Origin: an uncultured Clostridium sp.
Lineage (GTDB): Bacteria > Bacillota > Clostridia > TANB77 > CAG-508
Length of the DNA: 61,820 nucleotides
NCBI GenBank assembly: GCA_958422985.1
Contig: CATZPY010000004.1
Location: 1-61,820, forward strand
Reading direction: 5' to 3'
This document shows, one piece after another, positions 1-7,829 of the stretch. The notes under the pieces were generated by a model. It did no database searches. It was not told the DNA's origin and saw only the letters and a program-made list of their open reading frames with translations. Made by a program: the position numbers and the translations under genes. How positions within the stretch are numbered: the first letter of the stretch is position 1; the number at the start of each line of letters is the position of its first letter.

Positions 1-596
1 TCGTTATAACATTTTATTTTATATTTTAAGTCCATCTTGTGGTACATTCTAGCTTCTGTTATAAATTTTTCTTCTCCTTCTAGTTCATAACTATATCCTT
101 TTCTTCTATCTTTAAAAAATGCAACTGCTTTTTCACCATCTTCTTGTTGTTTAAAATATAAATCAAACATTGTTGTCTTTTTTTCTTTAAAATCATTTCC
201 TATGTTATTTCCATTTTGGTCATATTTTAAAAAGCATAATGCATATAAGTCTTTTTCATATCTAGATTCTTCGTATGCGTCTTTTATATACAAAAATGCA
301 TTTTCTGCAAAGTAATCGTCAGAATCACATTCTATTATTAAATCACCTCTTGCATATTCCATTAAATGATTTATTGCTGCCATTTTTCCTTGATTCACTT
401 GTTTTAGATACATTACATGTATTTTGTTTTCATCTCTTATTTTACTAACAACAGTTTCTGTTTCATCACTAGATCCATCATCCATTATTAGCCATTCTAC
501 TTCTATTCCTACTTTTAAATTTATTAATATACTTTCATAAAGTCTTTTTAGTAAATTAGCTCTATTGTAAGTTGCTGTTAATATTGATAGTTTCAT
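1..596 (-). CDS. glycosyltransferase family 2, partial (3' end beyond the window)
   Basis: Transfers a sugar from a nucleotide donor, probably in surface-polysaccharide assembly on the inner face of the membrane. About 198 codons are visible from an ATG at 596; the stop lies left of the window. The N-terminus SILTATYNRANLL and the motif MDDGSSDET near residue 40 are the GT-A nucleotide-binding signature, and ECDSDDYF near residue 90 carries the metal-binding DxD. It is the last visible gene of the polysaccharide cluster, 112 bases after the preceding GT4 gene. The family is clear; donor and acceptor cannot be read from the sequence. Confidence 0.85.
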   Translation of the reverse strand, partial: MKLSILTATYNRANLLKRLYESILINLKVGIEVEWLIMDDGSSDETETVVSKIRDENKIHVMYLKQVNQGKMAAINHLMEYARGDLIIECDSDDYFAENAFLYIKDAYEESRYEKDLYALCFLKYDQNGNNIGNDFKEKKTTMFDLYFKQQEDGEKAVAFFKDRRKGYSYELEGEEKFITEARMYHKMDLKYKIKCYN

Positions 597-708
597 AATT
601 GTGCCTCGCATTTTCTATATTTTATTGTGTGCCTTTTATAGAGTTAAATTTTTTATATAAAATCTATCTCTATAAAATTATAGCAAATTCTAGCTTTTTA
701 TTTGCAAT

Positions 709-1851
709 TTATATATCTATAGTGTTTACTTCTTCTTCTAACATTTTTTCTAATCTAGTTATTATTTTACTATTGTCATATTTTTCTTTTTTGTCTGAAA
801 AACTTTCTTTTTTCTTTTGTATTATTTCCTTAAGGTTTGTATATATTGCTTCTTCATTGTTTTTAACAATTACAGAATTTTCGTAATTTTGCAAAGCTTC
901 TCTTGCTGCTGTATCTGTTATTATTATTGGCTTATTTAATATTTTAGCTTCTTCTATAACCATTCCATAACCTTCAAATTCTGAAAGCAAACAGAAAAAT
1001 TTTGCTTGTCTCATATATGGGTATGGATTTTCTTTTTTTCCTAGAAGATGAAATGTATTTTCTACTTTTAAGTTTGATATTTGCTTTTCTAAATTTTCTC
1101 TCTCTGGTCCATCTCCTATTACGTAAAATTCATGTTTAAATCCTTTAGAAATTAGTTTTTTATGAACTCGAATTATTCTATCTATTGCCTTCTGCTTTGT
1201 AAGTCTTGCTACTGTAAGAAATGTAACTTCATTATTTGGTAATTTCTCTTCTATAACTTCTTTTGCTCCTTCTTCTACATTTTTAGGATTTATATAATTG
1301 TAAATAACTCTTTTATGAACTGGCTCTAAGTATTCATTTCTTACATCTTTATATATTTCTGTAAATTTTTCTTTATTGTCTTTGCTTACAAATACTAATG
1401 TTTGATATTTACCATATGTTTTTTTGTCTATTGCAATTTTTATTTTTGCTTTAATATCATTTCCAAATACTTTTGTTATATCGTTATGCACCCAAGCTAT
1501 TTTTCTTGTATTTTTATTTTTTACCCCAAATAATCTAGTAATTGGTCCTTCTAAAAAGGCTATTTCTATATTGTAATCTTTTTTCACATATTTATTATAA
1601 AAATACTTTTTAAATAATAATAATTTTAGTGCTGTTATTTTTTTCTTAATATTAGACATATCGTTAAACTGAAAATTATAAATAGTTTTTAATTTAACAT
1701 TTGGACTTAATTTTTTTTCAAATTCTCCTTTAGCATATATTGTAAAAATTGTAACATCATATTTTTTACTTAGTTCATTTGCTAAATCGACTAAAACTTT
1801 CTCTGCACCACCTAAGGTAAGACTTGTTATACCAAATAATATTTTCTTCAT
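709..1851 (-). CDS. glycosyltransferase family 4
   Basis: A 380-residue GT-B glycosyltransferase. LTLGGAEKVLVDLANEL near residue 12 is the acceptor-domain glycine-rich start. FLTVARLTKQKAIDR opens the C-terminal Rossmann domain. VIGDGPERENLEKQ and EGYGMVIEEAKILNKPIIIT supply the donor-sugar site with the E-x7-E motif. No membrane segment is seen. It sits 49 bases downstream of the polymerase-like gene and continues the same operon. It resembles the GT4 at 5472-6560 in length and motif order, so the two may be paralogs adding successive sugars. The specific linkage is unknown. Confidence 0.88.
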   Translation of the reverse strand: MKKILFGITSLTLGGAEKVLVDLANELSKKYDVTIFTIYAKGEFEKKLSPNVKLKTIYNFQFNDMSNIKKKITALKLLLFKKYFYNKYVKKDYNIEIAFLEGPITRLFGVKNKNTRKIAWVHNDITKVFGNDIKAKIKIAIDKKTYGKYQTLVFVSKDNKEKFTEIYKDVRNEYLEPVHKRVIYNYINPKNVEEGAKEVIEEKLPNNEVTFLTVARLTKQKAIDRIIRVHKKLISKGFKHEFYVIGDGPERENLEKQISNLKVENTFHLLGKKENPYPYMRQAKFFCLLSEFEGYGMVIEEAKILNKPIIITDTAAREALQNYENSVIVKNNEEAIYTNLKEIIQKKKESFSDKKEKYDNSKIITRLEKMLEEEVNTIDI

Positions 1852-1900
1852 AGTATTCTCCTATAAATATATTTATACTCTAAAATTTTCTAGTTATAAT

Positions 1901-3343
1901 TTAAATATTCATACTCTTTTTTATTGTACAAATTTTGTTTATTAATAAAGCACATATAACTGCTATAAATGTAACTGTAGACATATTAAAAAATACATAT
2001 CCCGAAAATACAGATATTGCAAATGCCATTCCTATTCCTAAAATATACATTATATATTCTGTGTCTATTTTCTTTATTTTTCTTATTCCAAAATATATTC
2101 CATACACAAAAATTGCAAGGAATGGTCCCAAATATAGTAAAAATCCTAATATTCCAAAATTAAATAAAAATGCTGGTATGTCCATTTCTAGCACTAATTC
2201 TCTGTATTGGTTCATATAACCATTTCCAAATATTATAAGTAATGGGTTTGCTTGGTTCTTTACTAATAGTGCGTTATAAATTAATTGTTGCATACGTTGG
2301 TCGTTATTGGTTATTTCTAGCTTGTTTGCTATATCATATAATTCTAACAGAGATTTCTTTTGAGCTTCATTCATATATGTATCTTCTATTTGTCCATTAT
2401 CTATTTTTTCTTTAATCTCCATTAGGCTACCTGTAATATGTGCTTCTTGGTTTGTTGTTTTATCTACAATATTTGACTCTATTTCTTTTAGATGTTTTCT
2501 TCTTTCTATCGTATTTGAGCCTACCGCTGTAACTATAATTAAAACTACAACTATTGCAGAAATTCCACCAATTATTATTTTCTTGTTTATCTTTGAATTT
2601 TTAATTATCTTTCCAATTATTTCTGCAAAAACAAATGATAATAATGCAATTATAAATCCTAATAATCCTACTCTCGTTCCTATTAGCAGACATAAGAATA
2701 TTCCAAGTATAATTATTTCACCTATAATTATCTTTTTATAATTTTTATTTCCATTGCTTAATAATACAAATAAAGATAAAACTAAAATTGCACTAATGCT
2801 GTTTCCTGATTCAAACCAACCTTTTATTCCAGTTCCTTCTTCTATATATGTAGAAGATGATGTATTAGTTATAAGTGATAATATTATTGATGCAATATAA
2901 ATTGATACTGCGGAAATCACTCCTTTTTGTAGCTTTCCCTTATCTTTATCTTTAAAAGTGCAAATATAAATAAATAAGATTATTATTGTAAATGTATAAT
3001 TCATTACATATTGCATTTCGTGCACTACATTACTATAACTAAAACCTGTATTTACTGTATTAAATAGCAATAAATGTACTAATGCATAAATTCCATAAAT
3101 TACTGTTATAATAAATATCTTTAATTTATTCTTGCTCTTTATAAATATGTCTATAAATACTATTAATGGAATTAGTGGCCTTAATATTGTAGAAGGTGAC
3201 ATACTTGTATTAAATGTGTTTCTAAATACAAAACTTACTATATCAAAAATTGGACATAGTATTAAAAATATTACTAATAAATTTTCCATTAAATTTTTGG
3301 TATTTATTTTCTTTTTTTCTATTTTTACTGAATCTTTTTTCAT
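1901..3343 (-). CDS. O-antigen polymerase/ligase-like membrane protein
   Basis: A 480-residue polytopic membrane protein with about ten to twelve hydrophobic segments. A long polar stretch at about residues 280-365, rich in K, E, N and Q, sits between two late membrane spans. That layout is typical of Wzy polymerases and WaaL/O-antigen ligase-like proteins, which join repeat units outside the membrane. Its position among glycosyltransferases supports polymerisation or ligation of the polysaccharide made by this cluster. Sequence motifs of this family are weak, so the call rests on topology and context. No flippase (Wzx) is visible in the window. Confidence 0.7.
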   Translation of the reverse strand: MKKDSVKIEKKKINTKNLMENLLVIFLILCPIFDIVSFVFRNTFNTSMSPSTILRPLIPLIVFIDIFIKSKNKLKIFIITVIYGIYALVHLLLFNTVNTGFSYSNVVHEMQYVMNYTFTIIILFIYICTFKDKDKGKLQKGVISAVSIYIASIILSLITNTSSSTYIEEGTGIKGWFESGNSISAILVLSLFVLLSNGNKNYKKIIIGEIIILGIFLCLLIGTRVGLLGFIIALLSFVFAEIIGKIIKNSKINKKIIIGGISAIVVVLIIVTAVGSNTIERRKHLKEIESNIVDKTTNQEAHITGSLMEIKEKIDNGQIEDTYMNEAQKKSLLELYDIANKLEITNNDQRMQQLIYNALLVKNQANPLLIIFGNGYMNQYRELVLEMDIPAFLFNFGILGFLLYLGPFLAIFVYGIYFGIRKIKKIDTEYIMYILGIGMAFAISVFSGYVFFNMSTVTFIAVICALLINKICTIKKSMNI

Positions 3344-3393
3344 AGTTGCTCCTTAAATAATAAATATATATTTTTTTGTAATGTTTTAAAATT

Positions 3394-4381
3394 TTATGCA
3401 AATTTTCTTTGTATTTTTTTTCGTATAAACTTTATTCTCCCTAATTTTTCGTATACTTTTAATGTTTTTTCATTTACACTTTTCATATATTTATTTTTTA
3501 ACCCTTTTTCTTTTAAATACTCATTTTCTTTCCATTTTGGAAATGTTTTGTTTAATTTTTCCCAAGCATAGCTTATAGCTTCATTTCTTTCTTCTTTGTT
3601 TTCAATCATTATCATTCTAATCATAGAACTACATAGTAAATACCTTGCATAATTGTATTCTAACTCATTTTTATATTTTTCGTATATGTTGTTTTCTTTG
3701 TAAAATTCTAGTACATTGTCTAACACATCTATTATTTCGGTTGTTTTAACTGTTTGTGTGTTAGAAATAGAATTATCACGTTGCACATAATGTATAAATG
3801 GCTTCTTTACTATTGATATAGTATTTATATATGGTACTAATTTATAAAAAAATTCTACATCTTCATATCTTAACCCTACTGGAAATTTAATTTTTGTTTT
3901 TTCTAATAATTCTCTTTTTATTAGTTTATTCCATGCTACTACTCTTGCATTTAATATCATGTCTTTCCTATCTTTATATGCTCTTCCTTTACTTTCTATT
4001 GTTTCTTCTGGATATTCCCATAAGTAGTCACATTCTACAACATCTGCTTTATCTATTTTAGCAGTTTCATACATTTCTTCATACATTTCTTCTTCTACAT
4101 AATCATCAGAGTCTAAAAATGCAATATATTCCCCTGTAGCATATGGCAATGCATAATTTCTTGCATCAGATAATCCTCCGTTTTCTTTTTCTAAATATAC
4201 TATTTTAGTTGGGTATTTTCTTCTATACTCTTTTGCTATTTCTTCTGACCCATCTTTACTTCCGGTCATTTACTAAAATTATTTCTATTTCTTCTAATGA
4301 TTGTTCTAGTAATGATTTTATTGATCTTTCTATATATTCTTCCACATTGTAAAATGGAACTATAACGCTAACTTTTTTCAT
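3394..4381 (-). CDS. glycosyltransferase family 2, reading frame split at CGG (needs +1 shift)
   Basis: The ATG at 4381 starts MKKVSVIVPFYNVEEYIERS, a canonical GT2 N-terminus. After VND the zero frame reads CGG AAG TAA and stops at 4259. Skipping the C at 4264 gives VNDGSKDGSEE, the expected donor-binding motif, and the frame then runs without interruption to 3394. The corrected product is 328 residues. Downstream motifs are intact: FLDSDDYVEEE (DxD site) and LRYEDVEFFYKL (catalytic ED). An annotation beginning at the internal ATG at 4269 would lose the nucleotide-binding strand and could not work. The intact remainder argues for recoding or a sequencing error rather than old decay. Confidence 0.85.
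4262..4264 (-). other. candidate +1 recoding site (CGG)
   Basis: Zero frame: AAT GAC CGG AAG TAA. Removing the C restores GAC GGA AGT, the conserved D-G-S of family-2 glycosyltransferases. The stop is two codons after CGG. The P-site tRNA on GAC could not re-pair one base forward (ACC), so simple P-site slippage is unlikely here. Confidence 0.6.
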
Positions 4382-4433
4382 TTTTATAATTCATTCCTTT
4401 CGTTTCGATAAAGGGATAGCATAGTATAAAGCA

Positions 4434-4462
4434 ATCTTTTGTACAAAATTGGTATAATGAAC
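4434..4462 (-). promoter_or_regulatory. possible internal promoter of the polysaccharide cluster
   Basis: On the minus strand the gap after the GT2 gene at 4511 contains TTGTAC, 17 bases, then TATGCT, upstream of an AAAGGA ribosome-binding site before the ATG at 4381. The boxes are only moderate matches to sigma-A. The 129-base gap is unusually long for this cluster. Confidence 0.3.
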
Positions 4463-4510
4463 CTATACTTTTAATTTATATTTACTTTTTCTAGTTATTT
4501 TTAATATTTT

Positions 4511-5458
4511 CTATTTCGTCTGTAAATACCATTTAATGTTTATACATAGCATAATTCTTTTTATTAATTGTTTTAAATTTCTTATTTTTATATTTTTTAC
4601 CATTTTTCTTTGTTGTATTTCTTTAATAAATTCTTCTTGCTCTTTTTCATGTAATTCCTTTGTTTTTAATATTATTGCATTAGTATAATAAATTCTTAAG
4701 TTCTGTTTTGTTCTTTTATTAAGATTAAATTCATTAATTAATTTAATAGCATTATCATAATGTTTTAAAGCATCATATGCTTTTTTTATAGTCTTATTAT
4801 AGTCTTCATTTCTTGTTATGCTATTATCACTTTGAACATAATAGTAACCATAAAAATTTATAGAAGCAATTGTTTTAGCAAGTACAACAATAAAAGGAAT
4901 TAATCCAAAATCTTCATGTTCTGTTCCAATCGCAAACTTCAAATCATTTCTTACAAATATATCTTTTTTTATTAAATATACACAAGGAGAATCTAATAAT
5001 ACATCTGTTGAATATAAGTCATTAAACCCTTCTTCTCCTGTTTTTGTTTCGAATGTTGCACCTGGTACTATTTCTAAAGTTTTCCCAGAATCATCCACTC
5101 TTTGCAATTTAAATTTTATTAATTCTACTTCATTATTAATATAATTTTCCAAGTTTTTAAATAAGGCTTTATCAATATAATCATCCGAATCTAAAAACAT
5201 TATATAATCACCAGTAGCTTTTTCTATTCCAAAATTCCTAGTATCAGCAACACCAGTGTTTTCTTTTTTATAATAACTAATTAAATTTGGGTACTTATCT
5301 TTATATTCTTTAATAATAATTTCAGAATTATCCTTACTTCCATCATTAATAATTACCAACTCTAAATTTGGATAATTTTGTTCTATTACCGAATCAAAAC
5401 ATCTTTTTAAATATTTTTCCGTATTATATACCGGAATAACAACACTAATCTTTTTCAT
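4511..5458 (-). CDS. glycosyltransferase family 2
   Basis: A 315-residue GT-A glycosyltransferase. VVIPVYNTEKYLKRCFDS at the N-terminus and IINDGSKDNSE near residue 38 bind the nucleotide. MFLDSDDYID near residue 91 holds the metal-binding DxD, and GTEHEDFGLIP near residue 180 the catalytic acid. The C-terminus is basic (KRIMLCINIKWYLQTK) and may touch the membrane. It starts 13 bases after the GT4 gene at 5472, so the two are co-transcribed. It is the intact counterpart of the frame-split GT2 that follows: the same VIPVYN and NDGSKD motifs are read here with no extra base. Confidence 0.88.
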   Translation of the reverse strand: MKKISVVIPVYNTEKYLKRCFDSVIEQNYPNLELVIINDGSKDNSEIIIKEYKDKYPNLISYYKKENTGVADTRNFGIEKATGDYIMFLDSDDYIDKALFKNLENYINNEVELIKFKLQRVDDSGKTLEIVPGATFETKTGEEGFNDLYSTDVLLDSPCVYLIKKDIFVRNDLKFAIGTEHEDFGLIPFIVVLAKTIASINFYGYYYVQSDNSITRNEDYNKTIKKAYDALKHYDNAIKLINEFNLNKRTKQNLRIYYTNAIILKTKELHEKEQEEFIKEIQQRKMVKNIKIRNLKQLIKRIMLCINIKWYLQTK

Positions 5459-5471
5459 TTATTCTCCATTT

Positions 5472-6560
5472 CTATAAAAGCGTTTTTAATGTTTCATATA
5501 TTTTATTGTTATATTCTTCTGAATCAAATTTCTTGGTTATTTCGTAACCTTTTTCTATGTATTGTTTCATAGCTTTATAAATTTCGTTTTCATCTTTTTC
5601 TACAACTATTCCATGGCCTTCTATCTGCTCAGAATCTGAAACATTTGTAGTTATAATTGGCTTTTGCATTACAAAAGATTCTAAATATACTACTGGATAA
5701 CCTTCATAATCTGAAGATAATACTACACAATCTGCTAACTTAAAATATGGATATGGATTTTTCTTTCTTCCTAAGAAAATAATTTCTTTTTCTAATTTTT
5801 TTTCTTTTACTTGTTTTCTGTAAAGCTCTGTATCTGGCCCATCTCCTATCAATATTATCCTAAATTTTTTATTATCTTTTTTTAGTTTTTCTGCTGAACA
5901 AATTATTCTTGTTAACCTCTTTTGTTTTTCATCATGTCTTCCAACATTTAAAAATGTAACTACATTTTCTTTTTTCAAATCATTTATAGTTTCTTCAGCT
6001 TTATTTAATATTCGTTTATAATTTATTAAATTATTACATACGCAAACTCTATCCTTTAATTTTGGAAAAACTTTTATAAAGCTTTCTTTTCCTTCCTCTG
6101 AAACAAACACAATATTTTTAAATTTTGATATTTTCCTTTTATTAAAAAATTCTTTCATTTCTTCTATATTATTATTGTATAAAGATAGATAATCAGCATG
6201 TCCCCATATAGCATTATTCTTTGAGCATGTTCTTGCTATAAAGCTTGATGGTATTGAATATGTTGCAAAACTTGCTGAAAAATCAAATTTATTTTTGTAT
6301 TTTTTTATAAATTTATATCTTTTTATTAAATTACTTATTTTTCGTTTAATTACATTCTTTTCATTTGATGGTGCATATTCTATTATATTTATATTTGGAG
6401 AAATTTTGTCTAAAAAAACTCCCTCTTTTTTTTCTAAAGCAATTGTTATTTCATAACCTTTTTCTAGCAAAAAATTTGTAAGAGTTACAAGCGATGTTTC
6501 TATTCCACCTAGGTCTAAATTATATGCTGCAAATAATATTTTTTTCATACTAAATTTCAT
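5472..6560 (-). CDS. glycosyltransferase family 4
   Basis: A 362-residue GT-B transferase. LDLGGIETSLVTLTNFLLEK lies near residue 15, FLNVGRHDEKQKRLTRI begins the donor domain, LIGDGPDTELYRKQV and EGYPVVYLESFVMQKPI carry the donor site. Two starts are possible: ATG at 6560 (MKFSMKK, very close to AAAGGA) or ATG at 6548, better spaced from AGGA. It is the first gene after a strong sigma-A promoter at 6656-6684 and so opens the main glycosyltransferase transcript. The leader also carries a three-codon ORF (6606-6617). Confidence 0.87.
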   Translation of the reverse strand: MKFSMKKILFAAYNLDLGGIETSLVTLTNFLLEKGYEITIALEKKEGVFLDKISPNINIIEYAPSNEKNVIKRKISNLIKRYKFIKKYKNKFDFSASFATYSIPSSFIARTCSKNNAIWGHADYLSLYNNNIEEMKEFFNKRKISKFKNIVFVSEEGKESFIKVFPKLKDRVCVCNNLINYKRILNKAEETINDLKKENVVTFLNVGRHDEKQKRLTRIICSAEKLKKDNKKFRIILIGDGPDTELYRKQVKEKKLEKEIIFLGRKKNPYPYFKLADCVVLSSDYEGYPVVYLESFVMQKPIITTNVSDSEQIEGHGIVVEKDENEIYKAMKQYIEKGYEITKKFDSEEYNNKIYETLKTLL

Positions 6561-6605
6561 TCCTTTCCCTCTTCACTCGCAAGGCTACACATAGTTATGG
6601 AATTT

Positions 6606-6617
6606 TTATTTTTTCAT
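6606..6617 (-). other. three-codon leader ORF (ATG AAA AAA TAA)
   Basis: In the leader of the GT4 transcript, AGGAG at 6626-6630 is followed after 8 bases by ATG AAA AAA TAA. The ribosome-binding site and spacing are better than those of the gene itself. It may be the decayed start of a lost MKKI-type gene, or a leader cistron affecting translation downstream. Confidence 0.3.
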
Positions 6618-6655
6618 ACTATTTTCTCCTTATTTCTGCTATTTTTTCTTATGTC

Positions 6656-6684
6656 ATTGTATATTAAAACTGCTTGTGTGTCAA
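6656..6684 (-). promoter_or_regulatory. sigma-A promoter of the glycosyltransferase operon
   Basis: The minus strand carries a perfect TTGACA (6684-6679), a 17-base spacer and TACAAT (6661-6656). Transcription would start near 6649, about 90 bases before the GT4 start at 6560. It separates the Alg13/Alg14-type pair from the rest of the cluster. Confidence 0.7.
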
Positions 6685-6691
6685 TCAAATT

Positions 6692-6728
6692 AAAGCTTAA
6701 GGCGTTTTATTTTTCCTTAAGCTTTATA
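6692..6728. terminator. hairpin between the Alg13-like gene and the glycosyltransferase promoter
   Basis: AAAGCTTAAGG and CCTTAAGCTTT form a perfect 11-bp stem around a 13-base A/T-rich loop. A T-rich stretch follows on the plus strand; the minus side has only a weak T run, so it is an imperfect terminator for the gene ending at 6781. Confidence 0.5.
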
Positions 6729-6780
6729 TTTTCTTTTTTATATAATTAACTTCTTTGTTATATACTAGTTTATGTAATTT

Positions 6781-7260
6781 TTAATTATTATCTATAAAAT
6801 CTTCAATTAAATTTATCATATGTTCTGTTTTACTTTCAAATTTTTTAGGCTGAAATTCTTTTGCTCTTTCTAATGCTTCTTCTAAATCTTTTAGTTCAGT
6901 TATACCTATTAAAAATTCTTGACTATTAAAAGAATCTATTATTTGAATTTGGTGGTCATTTATGTGTTCTCCAAATTCACTTAAACGTGGTACTGCAATA
7001 ACTTTTTTTCCCATTTTTAGTGCCATAACTATAGAACCAACCCCACCATGTGTTATTACTAAGTCTGACTTTTTCATTAGTTCTGCAAGCTTTTCTTCTG
7101 GCATTAAACTATGTATTTCCATATCTTTTGACGCATATTTAGTTCTACCTGCTTGAACAATAACTTTCTCTGTTATTACTTTTTTATCTATTAGTCTTTG
7201 CACTTCTTCTAGTAATCTATGAAAACTATTATCTTGTGTTCCTAATAATATTAAAATCAA
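6781..7260 (-). CDS. Alg13-like glycosyltransferase catalytic subunit
   Basis: Small GT28-type protein corresponding to the C-terminal (donor) domain of MurG-like enzymes. ILLGTQDNSFHRLLEEV is the domain start and ITHGGVGSIVMALKMGKKV is the UDP-sugar binding loop. I place the start at TTG 7260 because it overlaps the TGA of the preceding gene (TTGA) and follows AGGAGG by 9 bases. A longer frame from ATG 7314 would run back into the upstream gene and add a non-homologous leader. Product 159 residues. In bacterial capsule loci such proteins pair with an Alg14-like membrane anchor, here encoded directly upstream. Confidence 0.85.
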   Translation of the reverse strand: MILILLGTQDNSFHRLLEEVQRLIDKKVITEKVIVQAGRTKYASKDMEIHSLMPEEKLAELMKKSDLVITHGGVGSIVMALKMGKKVIAVPRLSEFGEHINDHQIQIIDSFNSQEFLIGITELKDLEEALERAKEFQPKKFESKTEHMINLIEDFIDNN

Positions 7261-7730
7261 TATATTGAACCTCCTAATTTTGCTTTTGGGTATAGTTTTA
7301 ACATTTCTTCCCATTGCACTATAAATAAATCTGCAAATTTATAAACTAATTTTCCTGTTGATGTTTTAGAATTTCTATTTGCAAATGTTTCTATATATAT
7401 AATTTTACTTCCGAATATTTTGCCTAATACGCACATTGGACCTGCATTATGTGTTCCAGTTGTTACTATGTATTTAGGTCTAATTTTTATAAAATAAATT
7501 ACTGTTAATATACAATTCCATAAAAATTTAAATGGGTACACAAGTGGATGTGTCCTTGTAGCATATAACATATATGAAATCTTTTTTCCATATTCTTTTT
7601 TAAAACCTTCTGTAAATTTGTCTTTTTCGGTAATTATATGGTAATCATATTTTTTAAACATTGGCTTTAACTGCATAAGTTCATTAAAATGTCCACCTGT
7701 GCTAGATATAAATAGTACTCTCTTTTTCAT
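7257..7730 (-). CDS. Alg14-like glycosyltransferase membrane-anchor subunit
   Basis: A 157-residue protein of the Alg14/PssD/Cps14F type. FISSTGGHFNELMQL is the N-terminal signature; a hydrophobic segment near residues 75-90 (FLWNCILTVIYFI) would hold the complex at the membrane. VTTGTHNAGPMCVLGKIFG and YIETFANRNSKTSTGKL are typical of the family. It recruits the Alg13-like catalytic subunit; the stop of this gene overlaps the TTG start of that gene, so the two are translationally coupled. Together they probably add the second sugar of the repeat unit. Confidence 0.85.
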   Translation of the reverse strand: MKKRVLFISSTGGHFNELMQLKPMFKKYDYHIITEKDKFTEGFKKEYGKKISYMLYATRTHPLVYPFKFLWNCILTVIYFIKIRPKYIVTTGTHNAGPMCVLGKIFGSKIIYIETFANRNSKTSTGKLVYKFADLFIVQWEEMLKLYPKAKLGGSIY

Positions 7731-7744
7731 TTTGTCTTCTACTT

Positions 7745-7800
7745 TCTTTAAATTATACTTTACTCTTTGGTCTTATATTCATAGTAGTTGTTTTAGTATC
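7745..7800 (-). repeat. degenerate copy of the acyl-CoA synthetase gene tail
   Basis: The gap after the synthetase gene contains a mutated copy of the end of that gene. TTCATAGTAGTTGTTTTAG (plus strand) matches the genic TTCATTGTTGTTGTTTTAG, and the run around TTTAAATTATACTTTACTC matches TTTAAACTATGTTTTATTC. Translated on the minus strand it reads TKTTTMNI against AKTTTMKI in the gene. It looks like a partial direct duplication or the remnant of a second copy. Confidence 0.55.
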
Positions 7801-7829
7801 TTATATTTGATATTCCTTTAAACTATGTT

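Noticed and set aside
6781..7314. ATG start at 7314 for the Alg13-like gene
   Set aside because: It would overlap the Alg14-like gene by 58 bases and add a basic leader not found in the family; TTG at 7260 has AGGAGG at the right distance and overlaps the upstream stop.
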